In this document: positions 43,200 through 51,947 of the stretch, in pieces
How positions within the stretch are numbered: the stretch's first letter is position 1
How the letters are laid out: each line of letters starts with the position of its first letter
From: CAYVQF01 sp964454015
Lineage (GTDB): Bacteria > Myxococcota_A > Bradymonadia > UBA4248
Assembly: GCA_964454015.1 (NCBI GenBank)
Contig: CAYVQF010000002.1
Span: 124,001-188,000, forward strand
DNA length: 64,000 nucleotides
Reading direction: 5' to 3'
Translations under genes and position numbers: made by a program
Notes under the pieces: generated by a model
Seen by the model: only the letters and a program-made list of their open reading frames with translations
What the model was told of the DNA's origin: nothing
The model's database searches: none

Positions 43200-44849
43200 T
43201 CAGGCGTGGGCGATGTGGTGTCCGACGCGCAAGGCGTTGGCGATGATGGTCGCGGTGGTGGGGACGCCGGTGCTGGTGGGGAGGAAGGCGCCGTCGGTGA
43301 CGTAGAGGTTGGGGATGTCGTGACAGCGGCAGAGGTGGTCGAGGACGCTGGTGGCGGGGTCGGCGCCGAAGCGGCAGGTGCCATGTTGGAGGTGGGTGGT
43401 GACGGCGCCAGCGGCAGAGGTGAAGATGTGTTTGGGGCTGGGGTGGATGGCCGCAAAGATCTGGGCGGCACGATCGGCCATGCGGCGGCTGTTTTCGATG
43501 CTGGCGGGGTGATGTTGGAGGGTGATGCGGGCGGCGGGGAGGCCAAAGGCGTCGGTGTGCTGGGGATCGAGGTCGACGTAGCAGCCTGGGTTGGGGAGGA
43601 AGTCGCCGAAGACCTCGGCCTCGAGCCAGATTTCATCGTGGAAGTATTGGTGGATGCGTTCTTTGAGGGCGGCCCCCCAGAGGCGGAAATTCTGCAAGGC
43701 CGTGAGCCGAATGGCGGCGTTGATGGGGTTGGGGTGGGCCATGATGAAATTGATGGTGCCGCCTTTGGGGAAGCGCGGGTCCAGTGAGGCGGTGTTGAGG
43801 TAGTCGCATTGGAGAGAGCGCTGGAGAAAAGGGTGGGTGAGCGAGGCGTTGGGCAGGCGGCGCGCGAGGTCGGCGCGGTCGAAGATGGCGGTGACTTTGG
43901 CGAAGGTGGAGAAGGTGAGGTTGTGCCCGAGCTGGCCCGAGGTGTTGCCGAGGCCGTTGGGGGCGTGGTGGTTGGCTGAGAGGAGGAGAAGGCGGGCCGA
44001 CTCGACGGCGCCACAGGCGACGACCACCACGGGGGCAGAGATGCGCTGGGGCGTGCCGTTGGCGTCAAGGTAGTCGACGCCGGTGGCGCGACCGGTTTGG
44101 TCGGTGAGGATGCGGGTCGCCATGGCTTGGGTCACGAGGCGGCAACGGCCGGTGGCGAGGGCGAGAGGGATGAGGGTGCACTGGGTGGAGGACTTGGAGG
44201 TGTTCTCGCAGCCATAGTCGCCGCAGAAGCCGCAATAGGTGCAGGGGGGGCGCTGGCCATAGCTGCGGGAGAGGACGGCGCGTGGGGTGGGGAAGGCGCT
44301 GAGGCCGAGGCGCTGACAGGCGGCATCGAGGAGTTCAGCGCAGGGGTTGGCGTGCAAGGGGGGGAGGGGATAGGGCTGGCGTCGCGGCTCGAGGGGGTTG
44401 GCGCCATGGTCACCCGAGACGCCGATGAGCGCCTCCATCTGGTCGTAGTAGGGGAGGAGCTCGTCGAGGGTGATGGGCCAGTCAGCGGGGCAGGCGTTGT
44501 CGATGGGCCCCAGAGTCGAAGCGAGGCGGGTGTCGATGGGGTGGGCGCGATAGAAGAAACCGGCCATGTGGACCGTGGCACCGCCGACGCATTGGGCGGT
44601 CCACGCTTCGCGCGTGGGTTGGGCGCGGTGCTCGGGGTGGCGGCGGAGGGTGTGGGGGTCGCAGTCGGGATAGGGGACCCAGAAGTCGCGCCTGCAGATG
44701 GCGATTTCATCGTGGGTGTAATCTTCGATGCGGTAATCGGGACCTTTTTCGAGGACGACGACTTGGAGGCCGGCGCGGGCGGCGATGGCGGCGACGGGAG
44801 CCCCCCCTGCGCCAGAACCGATGACGATGACGTCGCAGGTGTCAGCCAT
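43200..44849 (-). CDS. GMC-family flavoprotein oxidoreductase with Cys-rich insert
   Basis: The 549-residue product starts at ATG 44849 and overlaps the previous gene by eight bases. An N-terminal FAD-binding motif (IVIGSGAGGAPVAAIAARAG) and the C-terminal GMC signature (NLYVTDGAFLPTSTGVPTTATI) are present. A Cys-rich insert (CTYCGFCGDYGCENTSKSS) is typical of gluconate-dehydrogenase-like relatives and may hold an iron-sulphur cluster. It has no signal, but the subunit-3-like partner upstream has a Tat-like signal and could carry it out folded. Such enzymes oxidise alcohols or sugars and pass electrons to cytochrome c; a seven-heme cytochrome lies next to it. The substrate is unknown. Confidence 0.92.
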   Translation of the reverse strand: MADTCDVIVIGSGAGGAPVAAIAARAGLQVVVLEKGPDYRIEDYTHDEIAICRRDFWVPYPDCDPHTLRRHPEHRAQPTREAWTAQCVGGATVHMAGFFYRAHPIDTRLASTLGPIDNACPADWPITLDELLPYYDQMEALIGVSGDHGANPLEPRRQPYPLPPLHANPCAELLDAACQRLGLSAFPTPRAVLSRSYGQRPPCTYCGFCGDYGCENTSKSSTQCTLIPLALATGRCRLVTQAMATRILTDQTGRATGVDYLDANGTPQRISAPVVVVACGAVESARLLLLSANHHAPNGLGNTSGQLGHNLTFSTFAKVTAIFDRADLARRLPNASLTHPFLQRSLQCDYLNTASLDPRFPKGGTINFIMAHPNPINAAIRLTALQNFRLWGAALKERIHQYFHDEIWLEAEVFGDFLPNPGCYVDLDPQHTDAFGLPAARITLQHHPASIENSRRMADRAAQIFAAIHPSPKHIFTSAAGAVTTHLQHGTCRFGADPATSVLDHLCRCHDIPNLYVTDGAFLPTSTGVPTTATIIANALRVGHHIAHA

Positions 44850-45396
44850 GGGGTACCTCATGGGAGGGTGGGCGCCACCAACAGTTGCGATGGCCGATGA
44901 AGTGCCACCCGACCTGGCCGACGTTGCCGCCGTGGCTGGGATCGCCGAGGAAGGCTTCGAGGGTTAGGCGGAGGAGGTGGGAGAGGGCGTCGGCGTGTGC
45001 TCCGCCTGCCTCCTGGGTCTGAGCGAGGAGATGGTCCTGTTGCTCAGGGGTGATGGTCGCAAAGTCAGCGAGGTGCTGTGCCAGCGCGCGGCTTTGCAGG
45101 TGGTCGGCCAAGCCAATGAGTTGGGGCAGAAGATGGGAGTGGAACGGCCTGCGGGCGAGCCAGTGGTCGAGGAATGCGGGGACGCCAGCGGCGAGCGCGC
45201 CAGGCAACAAGCGTTCTGCTGCGGCGCAGATGGTGGCGCGCTGGGGCGGTGGGAGGGGGCCGCGGAGGCGTCGGTGCACCCCGGCGAAGAGGCTCAGGCG
45301 AGGGCGGCGCAGGTGCAGCAGGTAGGCCGTGTTGGCCAACGCCGCGGCGAGGAGGAGAAAGGTGCGTCTGTCGAAGAGGCGGTTGAGGAGGTTCAT
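44842..45396 (-). CDS. gluconate 2-dehydrogenase subunit 3-like protein
   Basis: The 184-residue product starts at ATG 45396, overlapping the cytochrome c gene stop by four bases. An N-terminal DRRTFLLLAAAL resembles a twin-arginine signal; the body has CAAAERLLPG, ITPEQQDHLL and the end motif FLGDPSHGGNVGQVGW, characteristic of the family. This small subunit accompanies GMC oxidoreductases and is exported through Tat with the flavoprotein. The dehydrogenase gene follows and overlaps by eight bases, supporting one complex at the periplasmic side of the membrane. Confidence 0.9.
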   Translation of the reverse strand: MNLLNRLFDRRTFLLLAAALANTAYLLHLRRPRLSLFAGVHRRLRGPLPPPQRATICAAAERLLPGALAAGVPAFLDHWLARRPFHSHLLPQLIGLADHLQSRALAQHLADFATITPEQQDHLLAQTQEAGGAHADALSHLLRLTLEAFLGDPSHGGNVGQVGWHFIGHRNCWWRPPSHEVPHG

Positions 45397-46430
45397 GGGT
45401 GGGTATTGAAGAGCCGATAGGGCGGGCTTTGGGGGTGGCGCTGGCTGGTGTCGAGGTGGCAGTGTCCACAAGCGCGACCATGGTTGGAGAGGATGGGGCA
45501 GGCGGTGGTCTCTGTCGAAAGGGTGGAGGCGTGGCAGCTCTGGCAGGAGAGCTGGTCGCGGTAGTGCGCGAGGTAAGGACAACGGTGACGAAAGGTGGTG
45601 TGGCGCGGTGGTGGGGTGCCGCGCGCGTGGCAGTGGGTGCAGGTGCTGACATCGGGGGCCGCGCGGTGGGACAGATGAGCGCGTTGGGGGAGGGTGAGGC
45701 CCAGGAGGTAAGTGAGGAGCCTGGTGGCGCGTTGCGGCTCATGGTCGAAGAGGAAGGCAAAAGAGGGCATGGTGGTCTGGGGAGCGTCGAAGGCGGGTTG
45801 GATGAGGCTCTTCTGCAGGTGATCAAGGCTGACTTGGCCGAGCTCGCGGAGGTTGGGGCCGGTGGCGAAGGCGGGGCTGTTGGCGGCCGGGTGGCAGACG
45901 GCGCAGCCGAGGTCGAGGAAGTCGAGGGCGCCGCGAGCGAGGTCGGCGCTGGCGGGATCGTGTCCAGGGGGGTGACAACGCAGGCAAGAGGCGTAGACGT
46001 TGGGGGCTGAGAGGCGAGCCTCTCTCCGGGTGGTGCCGTAGGTGCGGTGGGCCGGCTCGCTCATCAGGGCGCGTGGGTTGCCGCCGTGGCAATCGGCACA
46101 GCCGAGGTCGTGCTGCAGGTGGGCGTTGAGTTGGTTGGGGTGTGCGCGCAGAGGCTGGGGCAGTGGATCCCGAAGGATGGTGCGATGGGCGGCGACGTGG
46201 CAGGTGGCGCAGCGATCTGGGTGGCCGTGTTGGCTGGGGTTCTCGATGATGGTGTCGACTTGTGGTGCAGCGATGAGGCCGTGGTCGCGCGCCGCCTGTC
46301 GATGGGTACGCCACTCGGCGCTGGCGTGCTGCCAGGCGAGGGTGGCGGTGATGAGCACCAGGAGCAGAGCCAGGGCAACGACGGCACCTTGGATGCGCTG
46401 GAGTTGGGGGTCAGGGGGGGCCGTGGGCAT
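45393..46430 (-). CDS. seven-heme cytochrome c, membrane-anchored
   Basis: The 345-residue product starts at ATG 46430. A membrane helix (about 13-33) anchors a periplasmic domain with seven CxxCH heme sites: CATCH, CADCH, CLRCH, CAVCH, CTHCH, CQSCH and CGHCH. The region between the fourth and fifth holds the LGQVSLDHLQKSLIQPAF...TTMPSFAF stretch of a mono-heme cytochrome domain with a Met ligand. It lies between the cytochrome b gene (upstream, six bases) and the dehydrogenase subunit (overlap four bases), so it is positioned to take electrons from the Rieske-cytochrome b complex or the GMC enzyme. Confidence 0.93.
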   Translation of the reverse strand: MPTAPPDPQLQRIQGAVVALALLLVLITATLAWQHASAEWRTHRQAARDHGLIAAPQVDTIIENPSQHGHPDRCATCHVAAHRTILRDPLPQPLRAHPNQLNAHLQHDLGCADCHGGNPRALMSEPAHRTYGTTRREARLSAPNVYASCLRCHPPGHDPASADLARGALDFLDLGCAVCHPAANSPAFATGPNLRELGQVSLDHLQKSLIQPAFDAPQTTMPSFAFLFDHEPQRATRLLTYLLGLTLPQRAHLSHRAAPDVSTCTHCHARGTPPPRHTTFRHRCPYLAHYRDQLSCQSCHASTLSTETTACPILSNHGRACGHCHLDTSQRHPQSPPYRLFNTHP

Positions 46431-46436
46431 GTTGGT

Positions 46437-47645
46437 CTAGGGTGTGTGGATGAGGAGCCAGTGGCTACCGCGGGCTGCGGCCGCCAGGCTGAGGCCGAGG
46501 ATGGTGACGGCGAAGGCGATGAAGAGGGCGTCGCGCGCGTGGTCTGGGGCGCGGCGGCGGAGAAAGAAAGCGACTTGGAGGGTGGTGAGGAGGAGGATGC
46601 CCACGGCCGGGTTGAGCAGCGCAGCGAGCTCGGGAGGCGGGGGCATATGCTGGTGGAGCGCGACCATCATGGCGAAGAGGGTGGCTGAGAGGCAGAGTGA
46701 GGCCACGCGCCAGGAGGTGCGCTGGGGCCACGGCAGCAGGCCATTGGGGGCGCGGATGACAGGGAGCGCGAGCAGGGTGAGGGCTAGGGCGAGGGGCAGG
46801 ATGAGCCCTCCGACGGTGGTGTGGTAGGCGACGGCCTCTTGGAGCCAGAGAAAGAACCAGGGCGCTTTTTCGGGGTCGTTGGGTGCGCTCAGGTGCGGGG
46901 GTGGGCTGAGCGGGGCGGGAAAGTGAGCAGCGATGAGGGTGAGCAGGGTGAGGAGCGCGAGGGCGATGGCAGCGAGGCGGGTGCTGAGGTGGGGTGTGCT
47001 CTTCAGGATCGGTTGTGGGCTGTGCGGTGCGTTCCGGGGCCGGCGGAGGTGATAGAGGTGCGCTGCGAGTAGGAGGAGGAGAGCGGCTGGCAGTAAAAGG
47101 GTGTGAAAGACGAAGAGGCGTGGGATGGGTGCGTTTTGGCTTTGGGTCCCAAGGAGGAAGCCTTTCACCCATGGACCGACGCCGGGGATAGCGTCGAAGG
47201 TGTGGTTGGCGATGGTGGCGGCCCAATAGGCGTCGTGGTCCCAGGGCAGGAGGTAGCCGGTGTAGGCTGAGAGGATGAGGACGCCGAAGAGGGCGAGTCC
47301 TTGGCACCACAGGACGACGCGACCAAGCATGGCGTCGGTGAGCCAGATGCGGAGCAGGTGCAAGGTGGCGAGGAGCAAGGCGAGATAGGCGCACCAGCGG
47401 TGGAAGGCGCGCAAGATGCTGCCGCCGGTGTGAGCGTATTGGATATCGATGACGGAGGCGTAAGCGTGATCGATGTGGGGGACGTAGGCGAGGGCAAGGA
47501 GCAGGCCTGAGAGACAGAGGAAGAGGCAGGCAGCGACGAGGGCTGGGCCGAGGGCCCAGGTTCTGGTGAAGCTGAGGGCCGAGGGGGTGACTTTGGGCGG
47601 CAGGATGTGGGACCAGAAGCCGCGGGTAGTGGGTGGCCGGGACAC
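46437..47645 (-). CDS. cytochrome b (bc/b6f-type) of a Rieske complex
   Basis: The 402-residue product starts at ATG 47645. It has about nine membrane helices. The N-terminal b6-type part has conserved His and Gly spacing (LRAFHRWCAYLALLLATLH, SAYTGYLLPWDHDAYWA, VFHTLLLPAALLLLLAAH), and the C-terminal subunit-IV part carries the PEKAPWFFLWLQE motif near residue 255. It oxidises quinol at the membrane and passes electrons to the Rieske protein encoded just upstream. Size is that of a fused PetB-PetD type seen in Deltaproteobacteria. No cytochrome c1 gene is present; the seven-heme cytochrome c that follows probably replaces it. Confidence 0.93.
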   Translation of the reverse strand: MSRPPTTRGFWSHILPPKVTPSALSFTRTWALGPALVAACLFLCLSGLLLALAYVPHIDHAYASVIDIQYAHTGGSILRAFHRWCAYLALLLATLHLLRIWLTDAMLGRVVLWCQGLALFGVLILSAYTGYLLPWDHDAYWAATIANHTFDAIPGVGPWVKGFLLGTQSQNAPIPRLFVFHTLLLPAALLLLLAAHLYHLRRPRNAPHSPQPILKSTPHLSTRLAAIALALLTLLTLIAAHFPAPLSPPPHLSAPNDPEKAPWFFLWLQEAVAYHTTVGGLILPLALALTLLALPVIRAPNGLLPWPQRTSWRVASLCLSATLFAMMVALHQHMPPPPELAALLNPAVGILLLTTLQVAFFLRRRAPDHARDALFIAFAVTILGLSLAAAARGSHWLLIHTP

Positions 47646-47650
47646 GTTGC

Positions 47651-48142
47651 TTACTCTTCTGGGGCGGCCGCGGCCGAGCTTGGGTTGTTAGCGATGACGA
47701 GGGTGGCGTCGTGGTTGATGTGGACTTCGTAACGCGCCAGGGGCTGGGTCGCTGGGCCACGGGTGATCCGTCCATTGGGGTCGAAGGCGGCGCCGTGACA
47801 GGGGCAGTTGAGGGTCCCGTTGGGGTTGAGTCGAAGCAGGCAGCCCAGGTGGGTGCACCTGGCCGAGAGGGCATAGAAGCCGGCTTGGTGGTGGACGAGG
47901 AAGAGTCGATGTCGGGGCAAGTAAGTGGTGGTGTGACGTGGGAAGTCGCTCAGGGCGCCGAGGGGGCGCGTGGTCGCGTCGGCAGGTGGGAGAGGTGCTG
48001 CCAGCCTAAGGCCGGCCAGGCCAAGGGAGGCGGCAGCGCAGCCGATGCAAAAGAGGCTGATGCGGCGGAGAAAGTCGCGCCTCTCGAGGGGCGGGTCCGC
48101 GGCATGGTGGTGGTCGCTTGGGGTCTTTGGCATGGCGGTCAT
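47651..48142 (-). CDS. Rieske iron-sulphur protein
   Basis: The 163-residue product starts at ATG 48142; ATG 48133 is an alternative. An N-terminal RRDFLRRISLFCIGCAAASLGLAGL is a Tat-type signal anchor. The Rieske cluster motifs are CTHLGC (near 97) and CPCHGAAF (near 114), with His and Cys ligands and the disulphide Cys residues intact. It carries electrons from the cytochrome b quinol site to cytochrome c. It is the first gene of the operon leading to the cytochromes, the dehydrogenase and the second Memo protein; no clear promoter was recognised upstream. Confidence 0.94.
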   Translation of the reverse strand: MTAMPKTPSDHHHAADPPLERRDFLRRISLFCIGCAAASLGLAGLRLAAPLPPADATTRPLGALSDFPRHTTTYLPRHRLFLVHHQAGFYALSARCTHLGCLLRLNPNGTLNCPCHGAAFDPNGRITRGPATQPLARYEVHINHDATLVIANNPSSAAAAPEE

Positions 48143-48260
48143 CGGGGATGAGGGTGCTGGGCGGCCATGGGCTCAGCGTGTTTGGAACGGGCGATCTTTA
48201 GCCATTGGGGGCATCGCGGTCTAGGTGGCGGAAAAAACGGGATGAAGGGAAAAAGTGGTA

Positions 48261-48290
48261 TTGACAAGGCGGTGGCCAAACCCGTATAAG
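48261..48290 (+). promoter_or_regulatory. sigma-70 promoter of tRNA-Phe
   Basis: TTGACA (48261-48266) and TATAAG (48285-48290) are 18 bases apart, the best consensus match in the window. The tRNA begins 31 bases after the -10 box. Confidence 0.85.
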
Positions 48291-48320
48291 GCCCCCGTTG
48301 CGGCGCTCGAGCTGCGACGG

Positions 48321-48393
48321 GGTCAGGTAGCTCAGTTGGTAGAGCAGTGGACTGAAAATCCACGTGTCGGCGGTTCAATTCCGCCCCTGACCA
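48321..48393 (+). tRNA. tRNA-Phe (anticodon GAA)
   Basis: The 73-base gene folds into a cloverleaf: acceptor GGTCAGG/CCTGACC, anticodon stem GTGGA/TCCAC with loop CTGAAAA (anticodon GAA), and T arm with GGTTCAATTCC. The discriminator is A; the 3' CCA is not encoded, because the next bases are TTTTCTT, which also serve as a termination signal. Confidence 0.97.
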
Positions 48394-48739
48394 TTTTCTT
48401 ACCAAACGCCTTCGTTGCTTTGAGATTGTCAAAAGCCGGCCGTCCACCCGTTTCGTGGTCGCGTTGTCCGTGCTTTGCTGGGCATCTCTTGAGAGGCCGG
48501 GGGCGAGGAAAATCTGGGGTGGCGTGTGCCCTGTGGGGCTTGCCGGAGAGAAATCCTGAGTCTTTGTGCGGGTTGGGACGGGAAAACGCACTTTGCGGAG
48601 GGCTTGCGCTGGTGGATGGGCTTGTTGTATTTAGCGCAAGACTCGGGATGGTGCGTTCGATGGAATTCAGCCTATAGAGCGCAAAGGCAAAATGTGGTGT
48701 CGTGTTGGCGGCGCCCTGTTGAGAGAGGGTGGCGGCAAG
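48394..48739 (+). other. 346-base gap between tRNA-Phe and the VWA gene
   Basis: No gene is supported. An 8-base inverted repeat CTTGCGCT/AGCGCAAG (48603-48610, 48633-48640) with a 22-base spacer is the only clear structure. A weak -35/-10 pair around 48604-48633 overlaps it. The frame extending the VWA gene to 48692 lacks a ribosome site. Confidence 0.45.
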
Positions 48740-50215
48740 ATGTCTGAGGAGCTAGGCATGGGTAGGGAGTGGGTCGCCCGGGTTGGTTGGGTTTGTGTCC
48801 TGGTGGGTCTGGTGGTGGGCTGCGACACGGTTGCGGACATCACCTTCAACAAGGAGACGTTGAGCACGGTGCGGGCGGTGGGCTTTAGGCCGGCTGGCTG
48901 CGGTGAGCGCGCCTCGGCGGTGTGTGTAGCGCCCGGCTGTGGTCGCTTGGACTTCGTGCTGGAGACCAACCTCGGCCGTTACCTGGTGCCCAATCAGCAG
49001 TTGGTGAAGCTGCCCGAGCGTTTGACACCTGGGACGAATTTTGGGGCGAGCGGCGATGTCACTTTTGGTACGGGTTGGGTTTTTCAACTCGATGCCGAAG
49101 GTCTGGACGCGACGTGTGTGGTCAACGAAGACTGTGCCGCCGCGTTTCAATGCCTCCCCCCTGCGGCGCTAGACGCGCGCGATGCCATTGCCTATGGGAA
49201 TCAGTCATTGTGCGTGCGCGAGGCGACGGTGGCGGTGAATGCCGATTCGTTGCGTTTTACCCATTATCGGGACGATCCCCAGCCGGGCAATTCGGCGACG
49301 CGGGGTCTGTCGTACCGGGGTTGGAGCATCCTGTTGGGTATTGACAACTCGGGTTCTCTGGCGGGCACCAATGCAGCGGGGACCTCGACGGATCGCAATC
49401 TGGCGACGGATCCGAGTCGGCGCGGCTTGGCGGGTTTTCAGACTTTGTTGGCGGGCCTCTTCGATAAGAACCGGGGGGACCTGGGGAGCAATCTCGAGGT
49501 GGGTGTCTTTTCCATCGCCGGATCGGGTGCCTTGGACGTGCGGAACCTCTTTCTCAGCGACGCGGCGACCAAGTCGACCTTTACGCGCTCGGAGCAAAAG
49601 GTTCGCGATGCGTTGGCGGGGCAGTTTTTGTCGGCGATTGGCTTGACGCCGCTGTGGGAGGCGGTGTTGCTGGCCTTGGACGTTTTTCCCGATGGTGCGG
49701 GTCAATTTGGTCGTGGGATGGTTTTGTTTACGGATGGTCCGGCGGATGGCTCGCTGACGGGCTTTGATTTGGCGCGGGTGCTGAGCGATTTGGATGAGAT
49801 AAGGGAGAGTAATCAGCAGGTGCCGCGATACACGGTGATTCATCTCGACAGTCGGGCGCCCGTGGACGAGGGATATACGCGGACGGGCCCGATTTCGGCC
49901 TATCGTGAGTTGGCCTGTGCCTCTGGTGGCTATTACGCCTATCAGCCATTTCCGGCGGGTCTGGACGAGGTCTTCAGGCGTATGGCTCTGGCCTATGAGT
50001 CGGTGTGGAGTGTGGAGGTGCAGGTGACGATGCCGCGCGCAGGCGGTCTGGACTCGCTCAACGATCTGCCCCCTGGATGGTATCGTTTGGCCACGAGCAT
50101 GCGCGTTCGTTTGGCCGAAGCGGAGGCGCGGCATGACTTCGAGCTGCGCAGTGTCGGTCAGGAGGGGGCTTTGCGTGCGACAGCCGATGGGCGTTTGCTC
50201 TTCGAGGTAGAGTGA
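48740..50215 (+). CDS. VWA-domain lipoprotein at the head of the Glt/Nfs-like cluster
   Basis: The 491-residue product starts at ATG 48740, preceded by GAGAGGGT. A lipobox (GLVVGC) gives a lipoprotein. A Cys-containing N-terminal region precedes a VWA domain (about 200-430) with the metal motif IDNSGSL and a later VLFTDGPADGS. The C-terminal region is beta-rich. It lies directly ahead of two beta-barrel genes and the GltC-D-E-like trio (65 bases to the first barrel), so it may be a surface or periplasmic partner of that complex. The similarly organised lipoprotein at 21778-23541 is more distant in sequence. Confidence 0.82.
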   Translation: MSEELGMGREWVARVGWVCVLVGLVVGCDTVADITFNKETLSTVRAVGFRPAGCGERASAVCVAPGCGRLDFVLETNLGRYLVPNQQLVKLPERLTPGTNFGASGDVTFGTGWVFQLDAEGLDATCVVNEDCAAAFQCLPPAALDARDAIAYGNQSLCVREATVAVNADSLRFTHYRDDPQPGNSATRGLSYRGWSILLGIDNSGSLAGTNAAGTSTDRNLATDPSRRGLAGFQTLLAGLFDKNRGDLGSNLEVGVFSIAGSGALDVRNLFLSDAATKSTFTRSEQKVRDALAGQFLSAIGLTPLWEAVLLALDVFPDGAGQFGRGMVLFTDGPADGSLTGFDLARVLSDLDEIRESNQQVPRYTVIHLDSRAPVDEGYTRTGPISAYRELACASGGYYAYQPFPAGLDEVFRRMALAYESVWSVEVQVTMPRAGGLDSLNDLPPGWYRLATSMRVRLAEAEARHDFELRSVGQEGALRATADGRLLFEVE

Positions 50216-50280
50216 TGGGTTCGGAGTTGAAGGGGAATCGCCTGGTACTTGGCATGAGGCTTGTCGAGGGGAGGTCTGTG

Positions 50281-51072
50281 ATGAGAGGGTGTTGTGGCCT
50301 GGCGCTGTTGGGTTTTTTGCTGATTCTTGGAGGCAACGCCCACGCCCAAGAGGGTCAAGATGTCTCGCTGGCGTCGCCGGTGATGGATGATGGCGCCGCG
50401 GACTTGCAGTTGTCGTGGGCTGAGAAGCGGCAGATCAGGACGCTGCAGCGCCGCCTCTTCGCCAAGTTCGACCGGGTGGAGTTCAGTGGGTCGCTGGGGA
50501 TCGTCCCGAACGACCCCTTCGTCTTTTACCTGCCGGTGAGTTTGCGGGTGGCCTACCATTTCAATGAGGCCTTCGCCATCGAGGGCGCGGGTTCATTTCT
50601 GGGTTGTTTCACGAACAATGTAGGCGATGGCCAAGAGCGGGGGTTCTCTCAGGGCTGTCTGCGTATCGCGAGCGACCTCAAGAATGAGCTGGCGGAAGAG
50701 AAGAAAGACCGGACGGGGATTCGCTCTATCGAGATCCGGGATCAGCAGGTCGGTCGTTTCGATTTGTTGGCCATGTGGTCGCCGTTTTTCGGCAAGGTAG
50801 CCGTGCTGAACGACGGTTTGGTGCACTTTGATGTCAACGTGGTGGGTGGTGCAGGGGTCTTGGTGACGGAGTCCCTCAACCGCCAGGACTTGCGCAAGGT
50901 GGATTACATGCTTGGCATCGAGGGTGTATTGGGCGCGGGGTTCAAGTTCTATTTTGGCGGTCGTTACGCCATTCGCGCAGATTTTCGGCAGTACATCTAC
51001 CAGAAGCAGGACGGCCGAGGGACGGCGACACCTTCGGAGATATCCCTTGGTTTCAGTGTGTTTACGAATTGA
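50281..51072 (+). CDS. outer-membrane beta-barrel protein, GltA/GltB (NfsA/NfsB)-like
   Basis: The 263-residue product starts at ATG 50281, six bases after GGGGAGG; GTG 50278 and the longer frame from 50212 are alternatives. A signal peptide ends near AHAQ. The mature part has amphipathic beta strands and the phrase GIVPNDPFVFYLPVSLRVAYHFNEAFAIE, mirrored by GILPNDNFYNYFPIGILSGYRFNHTWGVE in the next gene. This fits the myxobacterial outer-membrane barrel family to which GltA/GltB belong. In Myxococcus these barrels form the outer-membrane end of the gliding or spore-coat machine. Which of the two is A or B cannot be told. Confidence 0.78.
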   Translation: MRGCCGLALLGFLLILGGNAHAQEGQDVSLASPVMDDGAADLQLSWAEKRQIRTLQRRLFAKFDRVEFSGSLGIVPNDPFVFYLPVSLRVAYHFNEAFAIEGAGSFLGCFTNNVGDGQERGFSQGCLRIASDLKNELAEEKKDRTGIRSIEIRDQQVGRFDLLAMWSPFFGKVAVLNDGLVHFDVNVVGGAGVLVTESLNRQDLRKVDYMLGIEGVLGAGFKFYFGGRYAIRADFRQYIYQKQDGRGTATPSEISLGFSVFTN

Positions 51073-51126
51073 TAGGGCGGTGCTGTGGCAGAGCATCTGA
51101 CGCGCAGAGAGCAGAGGGTGAAGGCG

Positions 51127-51849
51127 ATGGGATGGAGCAAGCGTTGTGGCTTGATCGTTGCGTTGTTGTGGTTGGCAGGTGCGAGCGGCGCGGCCATGGG
51201 TCAGGAGAAGGTGGAGTCGGACTTTGAGCGGTACTGGGCCGGGAGTCGCGATCTACCTGTCATTTCGGGGGGGAAGCTCTTTGATACGGCGCGGCGTTTC
51301 GAGCTTGGGATCTATGGCGGTATTCTGCCCAACGACAATTTTTACAATTATTTTCCCATAGGCATTTTGTCGGGCTACCGCTTCAACCACACCTGGGGGG
51401 TGGAGCTGCAGGCCGCTTACCTAGGGTTGAAGAGCGACACGGAGTTGGCGACATTTTTGGTGGAACGCGGCGCCGGCATCCGCAAGGATGTGGATCTGGG
51501 CGACAGCCAAGTGGCGCGGATCGACGTGGTGGGGACCTTCTCGCCTTTGTACGGCAAGTGGTCTTTTCAGACGTATAAGTTGAGTCATTTTGAGCTGTTT
51601 TTGCTATTGGGTGCCGGGGTTGTCATCGTCGAGGAGCCGGAGATCAAGTCGGGGAACTTGGATCCTGAACCGGATCCCGTGTTGGCGGTACATCCCGAGG
51701 GTGTGATAGGCGCGGGTTTCCGCTTCTTCATTTTGGATTGGATGGCCCTGCGCTTGGATGCGCGTTGGTATTTGTATCCGGCTTTCGATGGGGTTTCGGC
51801 GCCGGCGAAGATTACACTGGGTCTGTCATTCTTTACACCCGAACTGTGA
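51127..51849 (+). CDS. outer-membrane beta-barrel protein, GltA/GltB-like (second)
   Basis: The 240-residue product starts at ATG 51127, with AGAGGG upstream; ATG 51085 is a possible longer start. A signal peptide ends near AMGQ. Barrel-type alternating strands continue to the end (LRLDARWYLYPA, KITLGLSFFTPEL). It is related to the preceding gene, with the same PND motif and order of strands, so the pair probably arose by duplication. Its stop is about 100 bases before the GltC-like gene. The role proposed is an outer-membrane pore or anchor for the TPR proteins that follow. Confidence 0.78.
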   Translation: MGWSKRCGLIVALLWLAGASGAAMGQEKVESDFERYWAGSRDLPVISGGKLFDTARRFELGIYGGILPNDNFYNYFPIGILSGYRFNHTWGVELQAAYLGLKSDTELATFLVERGAGIRKDVDLGDSQVARIDVVGTFSPLYGKWSFQTYKLSHFELFLLLGAGVVIVEEPEIKSGNLDPEPDPVLAVHPEGVIGAGFRFFILDWMALRLDARWYLYPAFDGVSAPAKITLGLSFFTPEL

Positions 51850-51947
51850 GCCTTTGGCATGAGGCTATTGGTGCAGGAAGATAGCGGCGAAGGTCGACAG
51901 CAGAGCAGGGTCGCTGCGGAGGCAAGGCCGGCAGCTTGGAGGAAGCA

